Part shown: one piece after another, positions 1-8,174 of the stretch
How the letters are laid out: the number at the start of each line of letters is the position of its first letter
Numbering within the stretch: the first letter of the stretch is position 1
Assembly: GCA_015257705.1 (NCBI GenBank)
Contig: JABZJR010000014.1
Span: forward strand, 1 to 12,676
Length of the DNA: 12,676 nt
Reading direction: 5' to 3'
DNA from: Nanosynbacter sp.
GTDB lineage: Bacteria > Patescibacteriota > Saccharimonadia > Saccharimonadales > Saccharimonadaceae
Made by a program: the position numbers and the translations under genes
The notes under the pieces: generated by a model
What the model was told of the DNA's origin: nothing
Databases searched by the model: none
The model's input: only the letters and a program-made list of their open reading frames with translations

Positions 1-924
1 ATCAAGATGAGAAATCATTTCCGCGATAATTCCAGCGGATTTATTCAGCGATTCTTTTTCTCGTTCGGTAAGTGGATAGCCCGCCAAAATCTTCACGCCG
101 TCACTACTGATTGTTGACGGCAATCCAAGCACAACATTATTCAAGCCATATTCGCCTTCAGCCAAAGAGCAAACAGGATAAACCGTGTGCGTCGATTTTC
201 GGAGCGCCGAAACGATCTTAGACACGACAAACCCAATTGCAAAATATGTCGATTTCTTTGTTTCGATGACCCGATACGCTCGCTCGCGAACCTTCTGCTC
301 AATTCCGTCAATCATTTCCTCTGTAAATCCAGGATATTCTCTAATCGGCACTTCACCAATTTGCGCCGTTTCAATTGTCGAAAATGACGAATCGCCGTGC
401 TCGCCCAGAATATAAGCGTCAACCGCTTTGCTGTCGACATTCAATGCATCCGCCAAATACGACTTCATTCGTGAAGTATCAAGCGTCGTACCTGTCCCAA
501 ACACGCGATTTTTCGGCAAACCAGATTCCTTAAGCGCCACGTAAGTCAGAACATCAACCGGATTACTGACAATCACCAAATACGGCTTCGCGCCATTCGC
601 CATAATATTTTTCACAATATCACGCATAATTTTTGCATTAACGTCAATCAGCTCCAACCGAGTCTGCCCAGGAAGTTGCGGCGCACCCGCGGTAATCACA
701 ACGATGTCATCGTCATTGATATCAGAATAATTTCCCGTATGAACCACGACATTTCTGTCAATTCCCATCGCGTCATTAATGTCAGCCGCCTGACCCCAAG
801 CCAAATCTTCATTACGGTCAATCAGCACAATCTCTTCAATAACACTACGCAACGCGCACGCATAAGCCGCCGTCGCACCGACCATTCCGCCTCCGCCAAC
901 AATTAGCAATTTCTGTTTATTCAC
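1..924 (-). CDS. ldh: L-lactate dehydrogenase (C-terminus cut by the window edge)
   Basis: NAD-dependent L-lactate dehydrogenase, a cytoplasmic enzyme that reduces pyruvate to lactate and regenerates NAD+ in fermentation. The 308 visible codons cover nearly the whole family length (about 310-320 aa); only the last residues lie outside. The Rossmann loop is VGGGGMVG at residues 9-16. The active-site loop reads APQLPGQTR with Gln83 where malate dehydrogenases have Arg, which favours lactate over malate specificity. Asp149 and Arg152 (LDTSR), catalytic His176 (GEHGDS) and Thr226 complete the active site. The start is GTG at 924-922, six bases downstream of a good AAGGAG site at 931-936. It is transcribed divergently from the lipoprotein gene. 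Family assignment is firm; substrate specificity is inferred from motifs. Confidence 0.95.
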   Translation of the reverse strand, partial: MNKQKLLIVGGGGMVGATAAYACALRSVIEEIVLIDRNEDLAWGQAADINDAMGIDRNVVVHTGNYSDINDDDIVVITAGAPQLPGQTRLELIDVNAKIMRDIVKNIMANGAKPYLVIVSNPVDVLTYVALKESGLPKNRVFGTGTTLDTSRMKSYLADALNVDSKAVDAYILGEHGDSSFSTIETAQIGEVPIREYPGFTEEMIDGIEQKVRERAYRVIETKKSTYFAIGFVVSKIVSALRKSTHTVYPVCSLAEGEYGLNNVVLGLPSTISSDGVKILAGYPLTEREKESLNKSAGIIAEMISHLD

Positions 925-961
925 CAAAATCTCCTTTTTCTGTTTTATATTAGATGTCTTT

Positions 962-991
962 ATTCTGCCATAAACATTACCGCTTTGTCAA
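962..991 (-). promoter_or_regulatory. Predicted sigma70-type promoter of ldh
   Basis: On the minus strand a perfect -35 TTGACA (986-991) is followed after 18 bp by CAGAAT (962-967), which is preceded by TGG and so resembles an extended -10. This puts the transcription start near 955, giving a leader of about 30 nt with the ribosome binding site. The -35 lies only 5 bp from the -35 of the divergent lipoprotein promoter. Confidence 0.6.
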
Positions 992-996
992 TTAAC

Positions 997-1025
997 TTTA
1001 CTTTACAGCAAAAAATATGTATAAT
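997..1025 (+). promoter_or_regulatory. Predicted promoter of the lipoprotein gene
   Basis: TTTACT (997-1002), a 17-bp spacer and a perfect TATAAT (1020-1025). The start site would be near 1032, about 38 nt before the ATG at 1070. It is back-to-back with the ldh promoter. Confidence 0.65.
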
Positions 1026-1069
1026 ATTGGCAATTTATTAACTTTTACATATTATCAACGGGAGGATAT

Positions 1070-1753
1070 ATGGAAAAAAGAATGTTTGCAGAAAAAGCGC
1101 CACGCGTCGATACTGCAAAAGTATATCGAGCACTTGCAATGCTAGCTTTATTACCATCGTGTGTATTGGCTGGATGCGCAGGCGAAAAAGGAGTTGATGC
1201 TGGAAGCTCAAGTTCAGCCCCATACGGCGGCTCTGAAAAAGGAATTGATATAGAAAAGAATTCGATTTATTATTCAGATAAAGGTATACAAGAAGGGTTT
1301 TCAGTTTACTGTACAGGATCCCCCGAAGAGGCAGACTGTCCACTAGCTATTTGCGATGGAGACGATTTGGTTACGTTCAAATTCTACGGTATCGACTTCA
1401 CCGAGCAGATTCATGGACAAAGGACGCCGCTCATCAAGCCCTCATATCTAATAAACAAGACAAGGACATTAGCAATGGAGTATGACGCTTATATTCCAAC
1501 CGACATCACAAAGAATGTAGACACATGTCAAGAGAAGAAACGTAGCACGGGACAATTCACTAAGCCCGTATCTTTTCCGTACGGTGAAAATGAGCAATAC
1601 CTCTGTCTTCCTCAATTTATGACAACAATAGACGGAGAGAAGGTTGCTTGGGAAATCACAAAAACCACTTCTACTAACAAGGAGAATAGCGATCCTAACT
1701 ACAAGCTTAGTCTTTCTGAAGAATGTTTTGATCCGAGAACTAGTCGCGATTAA
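1070..1753 (+). CDS. Secreted cysteine-rich lipoprotein, function unknown
   Basis: A 227-aa protein that I do not recognise as a named family. Residues 1-20 are a long, basic n-region and residues 21-35 are hydrophobic. They end in the lipobox LAGC with Cys36 as the predicted lipidation site, so the mature protein should be anchored on the outer face of the membrane. A Ser/Gly-rich linker follows (about 41-55), then a domain of about 170 residues with six cysteines (in VYC, ADC, AIC, DTC, YLC and EEC contexts), enough for three disulfides. The start is ATG at 1070, placed by GGGAGG at 1060-1065; an in-frame ATG at 1082 would be too far from that site. It has its own promoter and terminator, so it is a single-gene unit. 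Lipoprotein status is well supported; the role is unknown. Confidence 0.85.
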   Translation: MEKRMFAEKAPRVDTAKVYRALAMLALLPSCVLAGCAGEKGVDAGSSSSAPYGGSEKGIDIEKNSIYYSDKGIQEGFSVYCTGSPEEADCPLAICDGDDLVTFKFYGIDFTEQIHGQRTPLIKPSYLINKTRTLAMEYDAYIPTDITKNVDTCQEKKRSTGQFTKPVSFPYGENEQYLCLPQFMTTIDGEKVAWEITKTTSTNKENSDPNYKLSLSEECFDPRTSRD

Positions 1754-1778
1754 ACATACATTATCACAGCGACATCAA

Positions 1779-1804
1779 AAATCCCCCGAAAGTTCGGGGG
1801 ATTT
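1779..1804. terminator. Bidirectional intrinsic terminator between lipoprotein gene and tuf
   Basis: A 12-bp perfect inverted repeat, AAATCCCCCGAA (1779-1790) and TTCGGGGGATTT (1793-1804), with a 2-nt centre. The A-run on the left and T-run on the right give it a U-tract in both directions. It lies 26 bp after the lipoprotein stop and 23 bp past the tuf stop on the other strand, so it serves both convergent genes. Confidence 0.9.
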
Positions 1805-1826
1805 AATTAGGCTTGTGTTATCAAGA

Positions 1827-3011
1827 TTATTTGTTGATCTTTGTAACAACACCAGCACCAACTGTACGGCCACCTTCGCGGATAGCAAAGTTCAAACCTT
1901 GCTCCATAGCGATTGGTGCAAGCAACTTAACCTTGAAGGTTACAGTGTCGCCTGGCATAACCATTTCTTTGTCAGCTGGCAATTCAACTTCACCAGTAAC
2001 GTCAGTTGTGCGGAAGTAGAACTGTGGCTTGTAGCCCTTTGAGAATGGAGTGTGGCGACCGCCTTCTTCCTTCTTCAAGATGTAAACTTCAGCTTCAAAC
2101 TCAGTGTGTGGAGTAATTGTGCCTGGCTTTGCCAAAACTTGACCACGCTCAATGTCGCTGCGCTCAATACCGCGTAGCAAGACACCTGCGTTGTCACCTG
2201 CTTGACCTTGGTCAAGAGATTTCTTGAAGGCTTCAATACCAGTTACAACTGACTTCTGAGTTGGCTTCAAACCAACGATTTCAACTTCGTCGTTCAATTT
2301 AACAACACCCTGCTCGATACGACCAGTTGCTACTGTACCACGACCCTTAATTGAGAAGACGTCCTCAATTGGCATAATGAATGGTTTGTCCATATCACGT
2401 GCTGGCTCTGGAATGTAGCTGTCCATTGCGTCAACCAATTCCATAATAGCGTCTTCGTATTTCTCGTCACCTTCAAGAGCCTTAAGAGCAGAACCCTTGA
2501 TGATTGGAGCGTCCTTGTCGAAGCCGTTCTTTTCAAGAAGTTCGCGAACTTCTTCTTCGATCAGCTCAACCATTTCTTCGTCAGCCATGTCCATCTTGTT
2601 CAAGAAGACAACGATCTTTGGCACACCAACCTGCTTTGCAAGCAAAACGTGCTCACGAGTCTGAGGCATTGGGCCGTCAGTTGCAGCGATAACCAATACC
2701 GCACCGTCAACCTGAGCAGCACCGGTAATCATGTTCTTGACGTAGTCAGCGTGTCCTGGCATGTCAACGTGTGCATAGTGACGATTCTTTGATTCATACT
2801 CTTGGTGTGAAGACGCGATAGTAATACCACGTTGCTTCTCTTCTGGTGCGTTGTCGATCTGGTCGTACGCAACAGGTTTGTTAACTGCGCTTGGTAGGCG
2901 CTTTGCCAACACTGCAGTAATCGCAGCAGTCAGCGTAGTCTTACCGTGGTCAACGTGGCCCATTGTACCAACGTTAACGTGCGGTTTGCTTCGGTCAAAT
3001 GCATCTGCCAT
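1827..3011 (-). CDS. tuf: Elongation factor Tu
   Basis: Full-length (394 aa) translation elongation factor Tu, the GTPase that carries aminoacyl-tRNA to the ribosomal A site. All G motifs are visible: G1 GHVDHGKT (18-25), G2 RGITI (61-65), G3 DMPGH (83-87), G4 NKMD (138-141) and G5 SAL (174-176). They are followed by normal domains 2 and 3, ending VVTKINK. The only clear oddity is Met84 in G3, where bacterial EF-Tu almost always has Cys (DCPGH). Start at 3011; an AAGGAGA site at 3022-3028 lies about 10 bases upstream. The gene stands alone with a strong promoter in the gap after tgt, rather than in a str operon with fusA, which is about 6.6 kb away here. Confidence 0.98.
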   Translation of the reverse strand: MADAFDRSKPHVNVGTMGHVDHGKTTLTAAITAVLAKRLPSAVNKPVAYDQIDNAPEEKQRGITIASSHQEYESKNRHYAHVDMPGHADYVKNMITGAAQVDGAVLVIAATDGPMPQTREHVLLAKQVGVPKIVVFLNKMDMADEEMVELIEEEVRELLEKNGFDKDAPIIKGSALKALEGDEKYEDAIMELVDAMDSYIPEPARDMDKPFIMPIEDVFSIKGRGTVATGRIEQGVVKLNDEVEIVGLKPTQKSVVTGIEAFKKSLDQGQAGDNAGVLLRGIERSDIERGQVLAKPGTITPHTEFEAEVYILKKEEGGRHTPFSKGYKPQFYFRTTDVTGEVELPADKEMVMPGDTVTFKVKLLAPIAMEQGLNFAIREGGRTVGAGVVTKINK

Positions 3012-3031
3012 TTGTAGAAGTTCTCCTTAAT

Positions 3032-3064
3032 TTAATTATTATTTTTCACGCGGGTACAGTCCAT
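3032..3064 (-). CDS. Possible 10-codon leader peptide upstream of tuf
   Basis: Inside the tuf 5' leader there is an ATG (3064-3062) encoding MDCTRVKNNN and a stop. A GTGAGGT sequence at 3072-3078 lies 7 nt before the ATG and could act as a ribosome binding site. The stop codon (3034-3032) ends only a few bases before the tuf AAGGAGA, so a terminating ribosome could cover the tuf initiation region. Position and spacing are seen; translation and any regulatory role are speculation, and short ORFs of this kind occur by chance. Confidence 0.25.
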   Translation of the reverse strand: MDCTRVKNNN

Positions 3065-3092
3065 AAAAAAGACCTCACGGCGTATGAGTTTA

Positions 3093-3121
3093 ATTATAAC
3101 GATTTTCCAATCAGTTGTAAA
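3093..3121 (-). promoter_or_regulatory. Strong promoter of tuf
   Basis: On the minus strand TTTACA (3116-3121), a 17-bp spacer and a perfect TATAAT (3093-3098). The start site would be near 3086, giving a leader of about 75 nt. This is the closest match to the consensus in the window, as expected for a highly expressed gene. The -35 begins just past the tgt stop codon, and no terminator separates the two genes. Confidence 0.8.
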
Positions 3122-3125
3122 TAGC

Positions 3126-6335
<3,210 letters not shown>

Positions 6336-6337
6336 TG

Positions 6338-6366
6338 TTGACTTTTTTGCACAAGTGTGGTATAAA
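6338..6366 (+). promoter_or_regulatory. Promoter of cassette 1
   Basis: TTGACT (6338-6343), a 17-bp spacer and TATAAA (6361-6366), with TGG just before the -10 (extended -10). The start site would be near 6373. It begins 2 bp after the glgB stop codon. Confidence 0.75.
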
Positions 6367-6375
6367 TGATGTAAG

Positions 6376-6403
6376 CTTCTGTTAAACTCCATTTTAGCAG
6401 AAG
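6376..6403 (+). promoter_or_regulatory. 5'-terminal mRNA hairpin of cassette 1
   Basis: CTTCTGTTAAA (6376-6386) pairs with TTTAGCAGAAG (6393-6403) over 11 bp with one G-U, around the 6-nt loop CTCCAT. It begins about 3 nt after the predicted transcription start. The stem sequence is unrelated to those of cassettes 2 and 3, but length, loop size and position are the same. A role in protecting the mRNA 5' end is inferred. Confidence 0.7.
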
Positions 6404-6443
6404 TAGTACCAGTACCAGCAACAACGAAAGGTTGGTCACCGAA

Positions 6444-6860
6444 ATGGAAACCAACGGACTGTTCAAGGTAGAGTCCTACAGCGTCAGGGCACGTATTATT
6501 GCTTACGTGCTGCTCTTCGTCCCCGTCGGATACCTTGCGGTAGCCGTGAGCTTCATCGCGATCGCGATGAGGCAATTTGACCATCGCTTTATTGCGATGA
6601 GTCAGAGCGAAGTTCGAATCCCCTTCTGGATTCTGTCGGTATTCTCCGCAGCGTTTTGCGTGTATGCGGCCAAGGTGACTTGGTCGTTTTTCACCGAATT
6701 CAGAGACCTAAAGACAGATTATGTCTTCAGGCGCGCACTGAAGAAGGAGATCAAATTGGACAATACGCCCAATTTTGACGACTACTTTAGGCCTTTGGGC
6801 GAAGAGCCCAAACCCCGAAAGAGCATTCTTCGGAAGGTTGACTACCTCCTTCCTTGGTGA
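6444..6860 (+). CDS. Small two-span membrane protein, function unknown (cassette 1)
   Basis: A 138-aa protein with no family I recognise. Two hydrophobic segments (about 18-42 and 59-83) are joined by a short polar loop. They are followed by a charged C-terminal region of about 55 residues, with a basic patch (FRRALKKEIK) and a proline-rich end (GEEPKPRK, ending DYLLPW). The start is ATG 6444, about 12 bases after GAAAGG; an in-frame TTG at 6432 directly abuts GAAAGG and would have no spacing. It lacks the acidic C-terminal tail shared by the next two ORFs and is not an obvious homologue of them, though it has the same regulatory flanks. Leucine codons are mostly CTN and AGG arginine is frequent, unlike glgB next door. 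Confidence 0.8.
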   Translation: METNGLFKVESYSVRARIIAYVLLFVPVGYLAVAVSFIAIAMRQFDHRFIAMSQSEVRIPFWILSVFSAAFCVYAAKVTWSFFTEFRDLKTDYVFRRALKKEIKLDNTPNFDDYFRPLGEEPKPRKSILRKVDYLLPW

Positions 6861-6875
6861 CAAGGCTGGGCTGAT

Positions 6876-6949
6876 GCCCGCCCAAGAGAAATAGTTCGCT
6901 GAGGCTTAAGCCTTGGCTTGAGCCTCTCTTGGCGGGCTATTTCTATTGG
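6876..6949 (+). terminator. Structured 3' element / terminator of cassette 1
   Basis: The outer stem GCCCGCCCAAGAG (6876-6888) pairs with CTCTTGGCGGGC (6926-6937) with one bulged C. Inside is a second hairpin, GAGGCTTAAGCC with GGCTTGAGCCTC. The tail CTATTTCTATTGG is U-rich but is not a clean U-tract. AGAAATAG just inside the left arm is complementary to CTATTTCT in the tail, which would make a pseudoknot or an alternative fold. Confidence 0.7.
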
Positions 6950-6975
6950 TTTGTGAGATCATTTTGTATATTATA

Positions 6976-7004
6976 TTGACTTTTTTACGCAAGTGTGGCA
7001 TAAA
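6976..7004 (+). promoter_or_regulatory. Promoter of cassette 2
   Basis: TTGACT (6976-6981), a 17-bp spacer and CATAAA (6999-7004), preceded by TGG as in cassette 1. The spacer is also close in sequence to that of cassette 1 (both contain CAAGTGTGG). Confidence 0.7.
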
Positions 7005-7014
7005 TTAATACAGA

Positions 7015-7042
7015 CTTTTGTTGACAATCCCGTCAACGAAGG
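7015..7042 (+). promoter_or_regulatory. 5'-terminal mRNA hairpin of cassette 2
   Basis: CTTTTGTTGAC (7015-7025) pairs with GTCAACGAAGG (7032-7042) over 11 bp with two G-U pairs, around loop AATCCC. The predicted transcript start is near 7011, so the hairpin is almost at the 5' end. Confidence 0.7.
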
Positions 7043-7073
7043 TAGTCCTTGCATATCTTGAAAAGGAGTCACT

Positions 7074-7454
7074 GTGTTGAAGCTCAAACTTGCTGTTGCG
7101 TCCCTCGCCCTGACTAGTCTGATACTGCTCCTTATGGGGAGCACGTACTTTACAGCTGCCGCTGCCATCGCCTGCGCGGCGATGGCTCTGCCAATGGGGG
7201 GATATCTCATGTGGAGATATCTCATTCCGGAGGATCACTCCTTGATCCCTTTCATTCTATGGATACCGGTAGCTGAACTGCCTACTCTATACGCGCTTAG
7301 GGATCTAAGGGTCATGGACACCCCGCTTGGGGCTACTATTGAGCCCGATAAGGTAGCATCCTTGGGAGGATTCGTTGCGTTTACGAGCGCTATCGCCATC
7401 CTCCTTGCGGTCACCGTGCCAACGTCGCCTACGCGCGACGACGACGAGGACTAA
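7074..7454 (+). CDS. Small four-span membrane protein, function unknown (cassette 2)
   Basis: A 126-aa very hydrophobic protein with about four predicted membrane spans (roughly 5-22, 25-46, 55-74 and 97-116), a short polar loop after span 3 and the acidic tail PTRDDDED. I do not recognise a family. It looks like a diverged paralogue of the cassette 3 protein: both open with a short basic N-terminus and VASL leading into span 1, have a similar span layout, and end in an AVTxPxxPTRD stretch followed by acidic residues. The start is GTG 7074 with AAAAGGAG at 7061-7068 five bases upstream; TTG at 7077 is nearly as good and would remove one residue. It is monocistronic, with its own promoter and 3' element. 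Confidence 0.8.
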   Translation: MLKLKLAVASLALTSLILLLMGSTYFTAAAAIACAAMALPMGGYLMWRYLIPEDHSLIPFILWIPVAELPTLYALRDLRVMDTPLGATIEPDKVASLGGFVAFTSAIAILLAVTVPTSPTRDDDED

Positions 7455-7530
7455 CCGCCCGTCAAGAGAAATAGTTCGCTTAAGGCTTAAGCCTTGAGCT
7501 AGAGCTCTCTTGGCGGGCTATTTCTTTTGG
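7455..7530 (+). terminator. Structured 3' element / terminator of cassette 2
   Basis: It begins right after the stop codon. CCCGTCAAGAG (7458-7468) pairs with CTCTTGGCGGG (7507-7517) with one G-U. The enclosed region holds the 14-nt perfect palindrome AAGGCTTAAGCCTT and the inverted repeat GAGCT/AGCTC. The tail CTATTTCTTTTGG is the best U-tract of the three copies. The AGAAATAG/CTATTTCT complementarity is kept. Confidence 0.75.
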
Positions 7531-7555
7531 TTATAAAATTATTTTATATATCCTA

Positions 7556-7584
7556 TTGACTTTTTGATGTAGATGTTGTAAAAT
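7556..7584 (+). promoter_or_regulatory. Promoter of cassette 3
   Basis: TTGACT (7556-7561), a 17-bp spacer and TAAAAT (7579-7584). The predicted start is near 7591. Confidence 0.75.
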
Positions 7585-7592
7585 GAATACAG

Positions 7593-7620
7593 TCTTTGTT
7601 GACAATCCCGTCAACAAAGA
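7593..7620 (+). promoter_or_regulatory. 5'-terminal mRNA hairpin of cassette 3
   Basis: TCTTTGTTGAC (7593-7603) and GTCAACAAAGA (7610-7620) form a perfect 11-bp stem around AATCCC. Compared with cassette 2, three base pairs at the stem base differ on both arms and remain paired. Confidence 0.75.
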
Positions 7621-7646
7621 AGGTCCTCCAGATAGAAAGGGAAATC

Positions 7647-8075
7647 ATGGTTAATAATACCGATGCCAAATTCAGGGTTGCGTCGCTGATCTTTAGTATG
7701 AGTGCGGTATTCGTACTCGCGCTAAACGCGACTGTCGGAGCGGTAATTATCTCCATTGCACTAGCAGCGGCAGCACAGGTGACTTCCGCCATCCTTGTTT
7801 GGATTTGTTTCAACAACAAACCCACAACAGCAGCTCTATTGATGGCTATTGTGTTGATCACCCCGGCGGTGTTGATTTCAAGACTCTTTTACGTTGTCAA
7901 TACATTGATTGCAAGGAACGTGCTCGTGACAGCACTGAGTGATCCTCTTGACTGGATAGAGACGACTGGAATCCTGGTATATGTGGTGCTGCTGTGCTTA
8001 TTCCCGGCGATCTTTGCCGTAACTGCACCGCGACCACCCACGCGCGACAATGATAGCGACGACGAGGAGGACTAA
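7647..8075 (+). CDS. Small four-span membrane protein, function unknown (cassette 3)
   Basis: A 142-aa hydrophobic protein with about four predicted spans (roughly 10-29, 31-56, 60-83 and 106-127) and the acidic tail PTRDNDSDDEED. No family is recognised. N-terminus, span order and tail resemble the cassette 2 protein, so duplication followed by divergence is likely. The start is ATG 7647 with AAAGG at 7636-7640 six bases upstream; an in-frame TTG at 7596 lies inside the 5' hairpin and has no binding site. The acidic tail should lie on one side of the membrane as a charged docking or interaction segment, but this is inference only. Confidence 0.8.
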   Translation: MVNNTDAKFRVASLIFSMSAVFVLALNATVGAVIISIALAAAAQVTSAILVWICFNNKPTTAALLMAIVLITPAVLISRLFYVVNTLIARNVLVTALSDPLDWIETTGILVYVVLLCLFPAIFAVTAPRPPTRDNDSDDEED

Positions 8076-8149
8076 CCGCCCGTCAAGAAATAGTTCGCTT
8101 AAGGCTTAAGCCTTGAGCTAGAGCTCTCTTGGCGGGCTATTTCTATTGG
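8076..8149 (+). terminator. Structured 3' element / terminator of cassette 3
   Basis: Nearly identical to the cassette 2 copy, with a GA deletion at the inner end of the left arm. The stem is CCCGTCAAGA (8079-8088) with TCTTGGCGGG (8127-8136). The deletion shortens the stem by 1 bp yet leaves AGAAATAG intact opposite CTATTTCT. Confidence 0.75.
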
Positions 8150-8158
8150 CATAAAATT

Positions 8159-8167
8159 TGTTACACT
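8159..8167 (+). promoter_or_regulatory. Extended -10 promoter giving a leaderless exporter transcript
   Basis: TGTTACACT: TG (8159-8160), one base and TACACT (8162-8167), seven bases before the GTG at 8175. No ribosome binding site is present. TACACTAGA also precedes glgB in the same position. Confidence 0.55.
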
Positions 8168-8174
8168 AGATATT

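Larger units (their letters stand above)
6338..8149 (+). repeat. Tandem array of three promoter-hairpin-ORF-3' element cassettes
   Basis: Three units of about 0.6 kb follow each other directly, at 6338-6949, 6976-7530 and 7556-8149. Each contains a TTGACT promoter with 17-bp spacing, an 11-bp/6-nt-loop hairpin at the predicted transcript 5' end, one small membrane-protein ORF, and a ~75-nt 3' element with the outer stem CCCGYCAAGA/TCTTGGCGGG. Flanking repeats are much better conserved than the ORFs. AT-rich spacers of about 25 bp separate the units. I see no transposase, integrase or target duplication. Confidence 0.85.

Noticed and set aside
1..924. Malate dehydrogenase instead of lactate dehydrogenase.
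   Set aside because: The specificity-loop residue is Gln83, not Arg, and the GEHGDS context fits LDH.
1038..1343. 101-codon ORF on the minus strand opposite the lipoprotein gene.
   Set aside because: It is low-complexity, overlaps the promoter and signal-peptide region of a well-supported gene, and has no binding site.
7596..7646. TTG start for the cassette 3 protein at 7596.
   Set aside because: The extra 17 codons lie across the 5' hairpin and the ribosome binding site; ATG 7647 has correct spacing to AAAGG.
6876..8149. Reading the repeated 3' elements as integron attC sites and the units as integron gene cassettes.
   Set aside because: No integrase is present, the elements do not show the paired RYYYAAC/GTTRRRY core sites, and every unit has its own promoter. 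Homologous recombination between repeats is enough to explain the array.
6338..8149. A toxin-antitoxin or bacteriocin-immunity operon.
   Set aside because: The small membrane proteins could suggest it, but each ORF has a separate promoter and 3' element, there is no double-glycine leader or ABC transporter next to them, and no known toxin family is recognisable.
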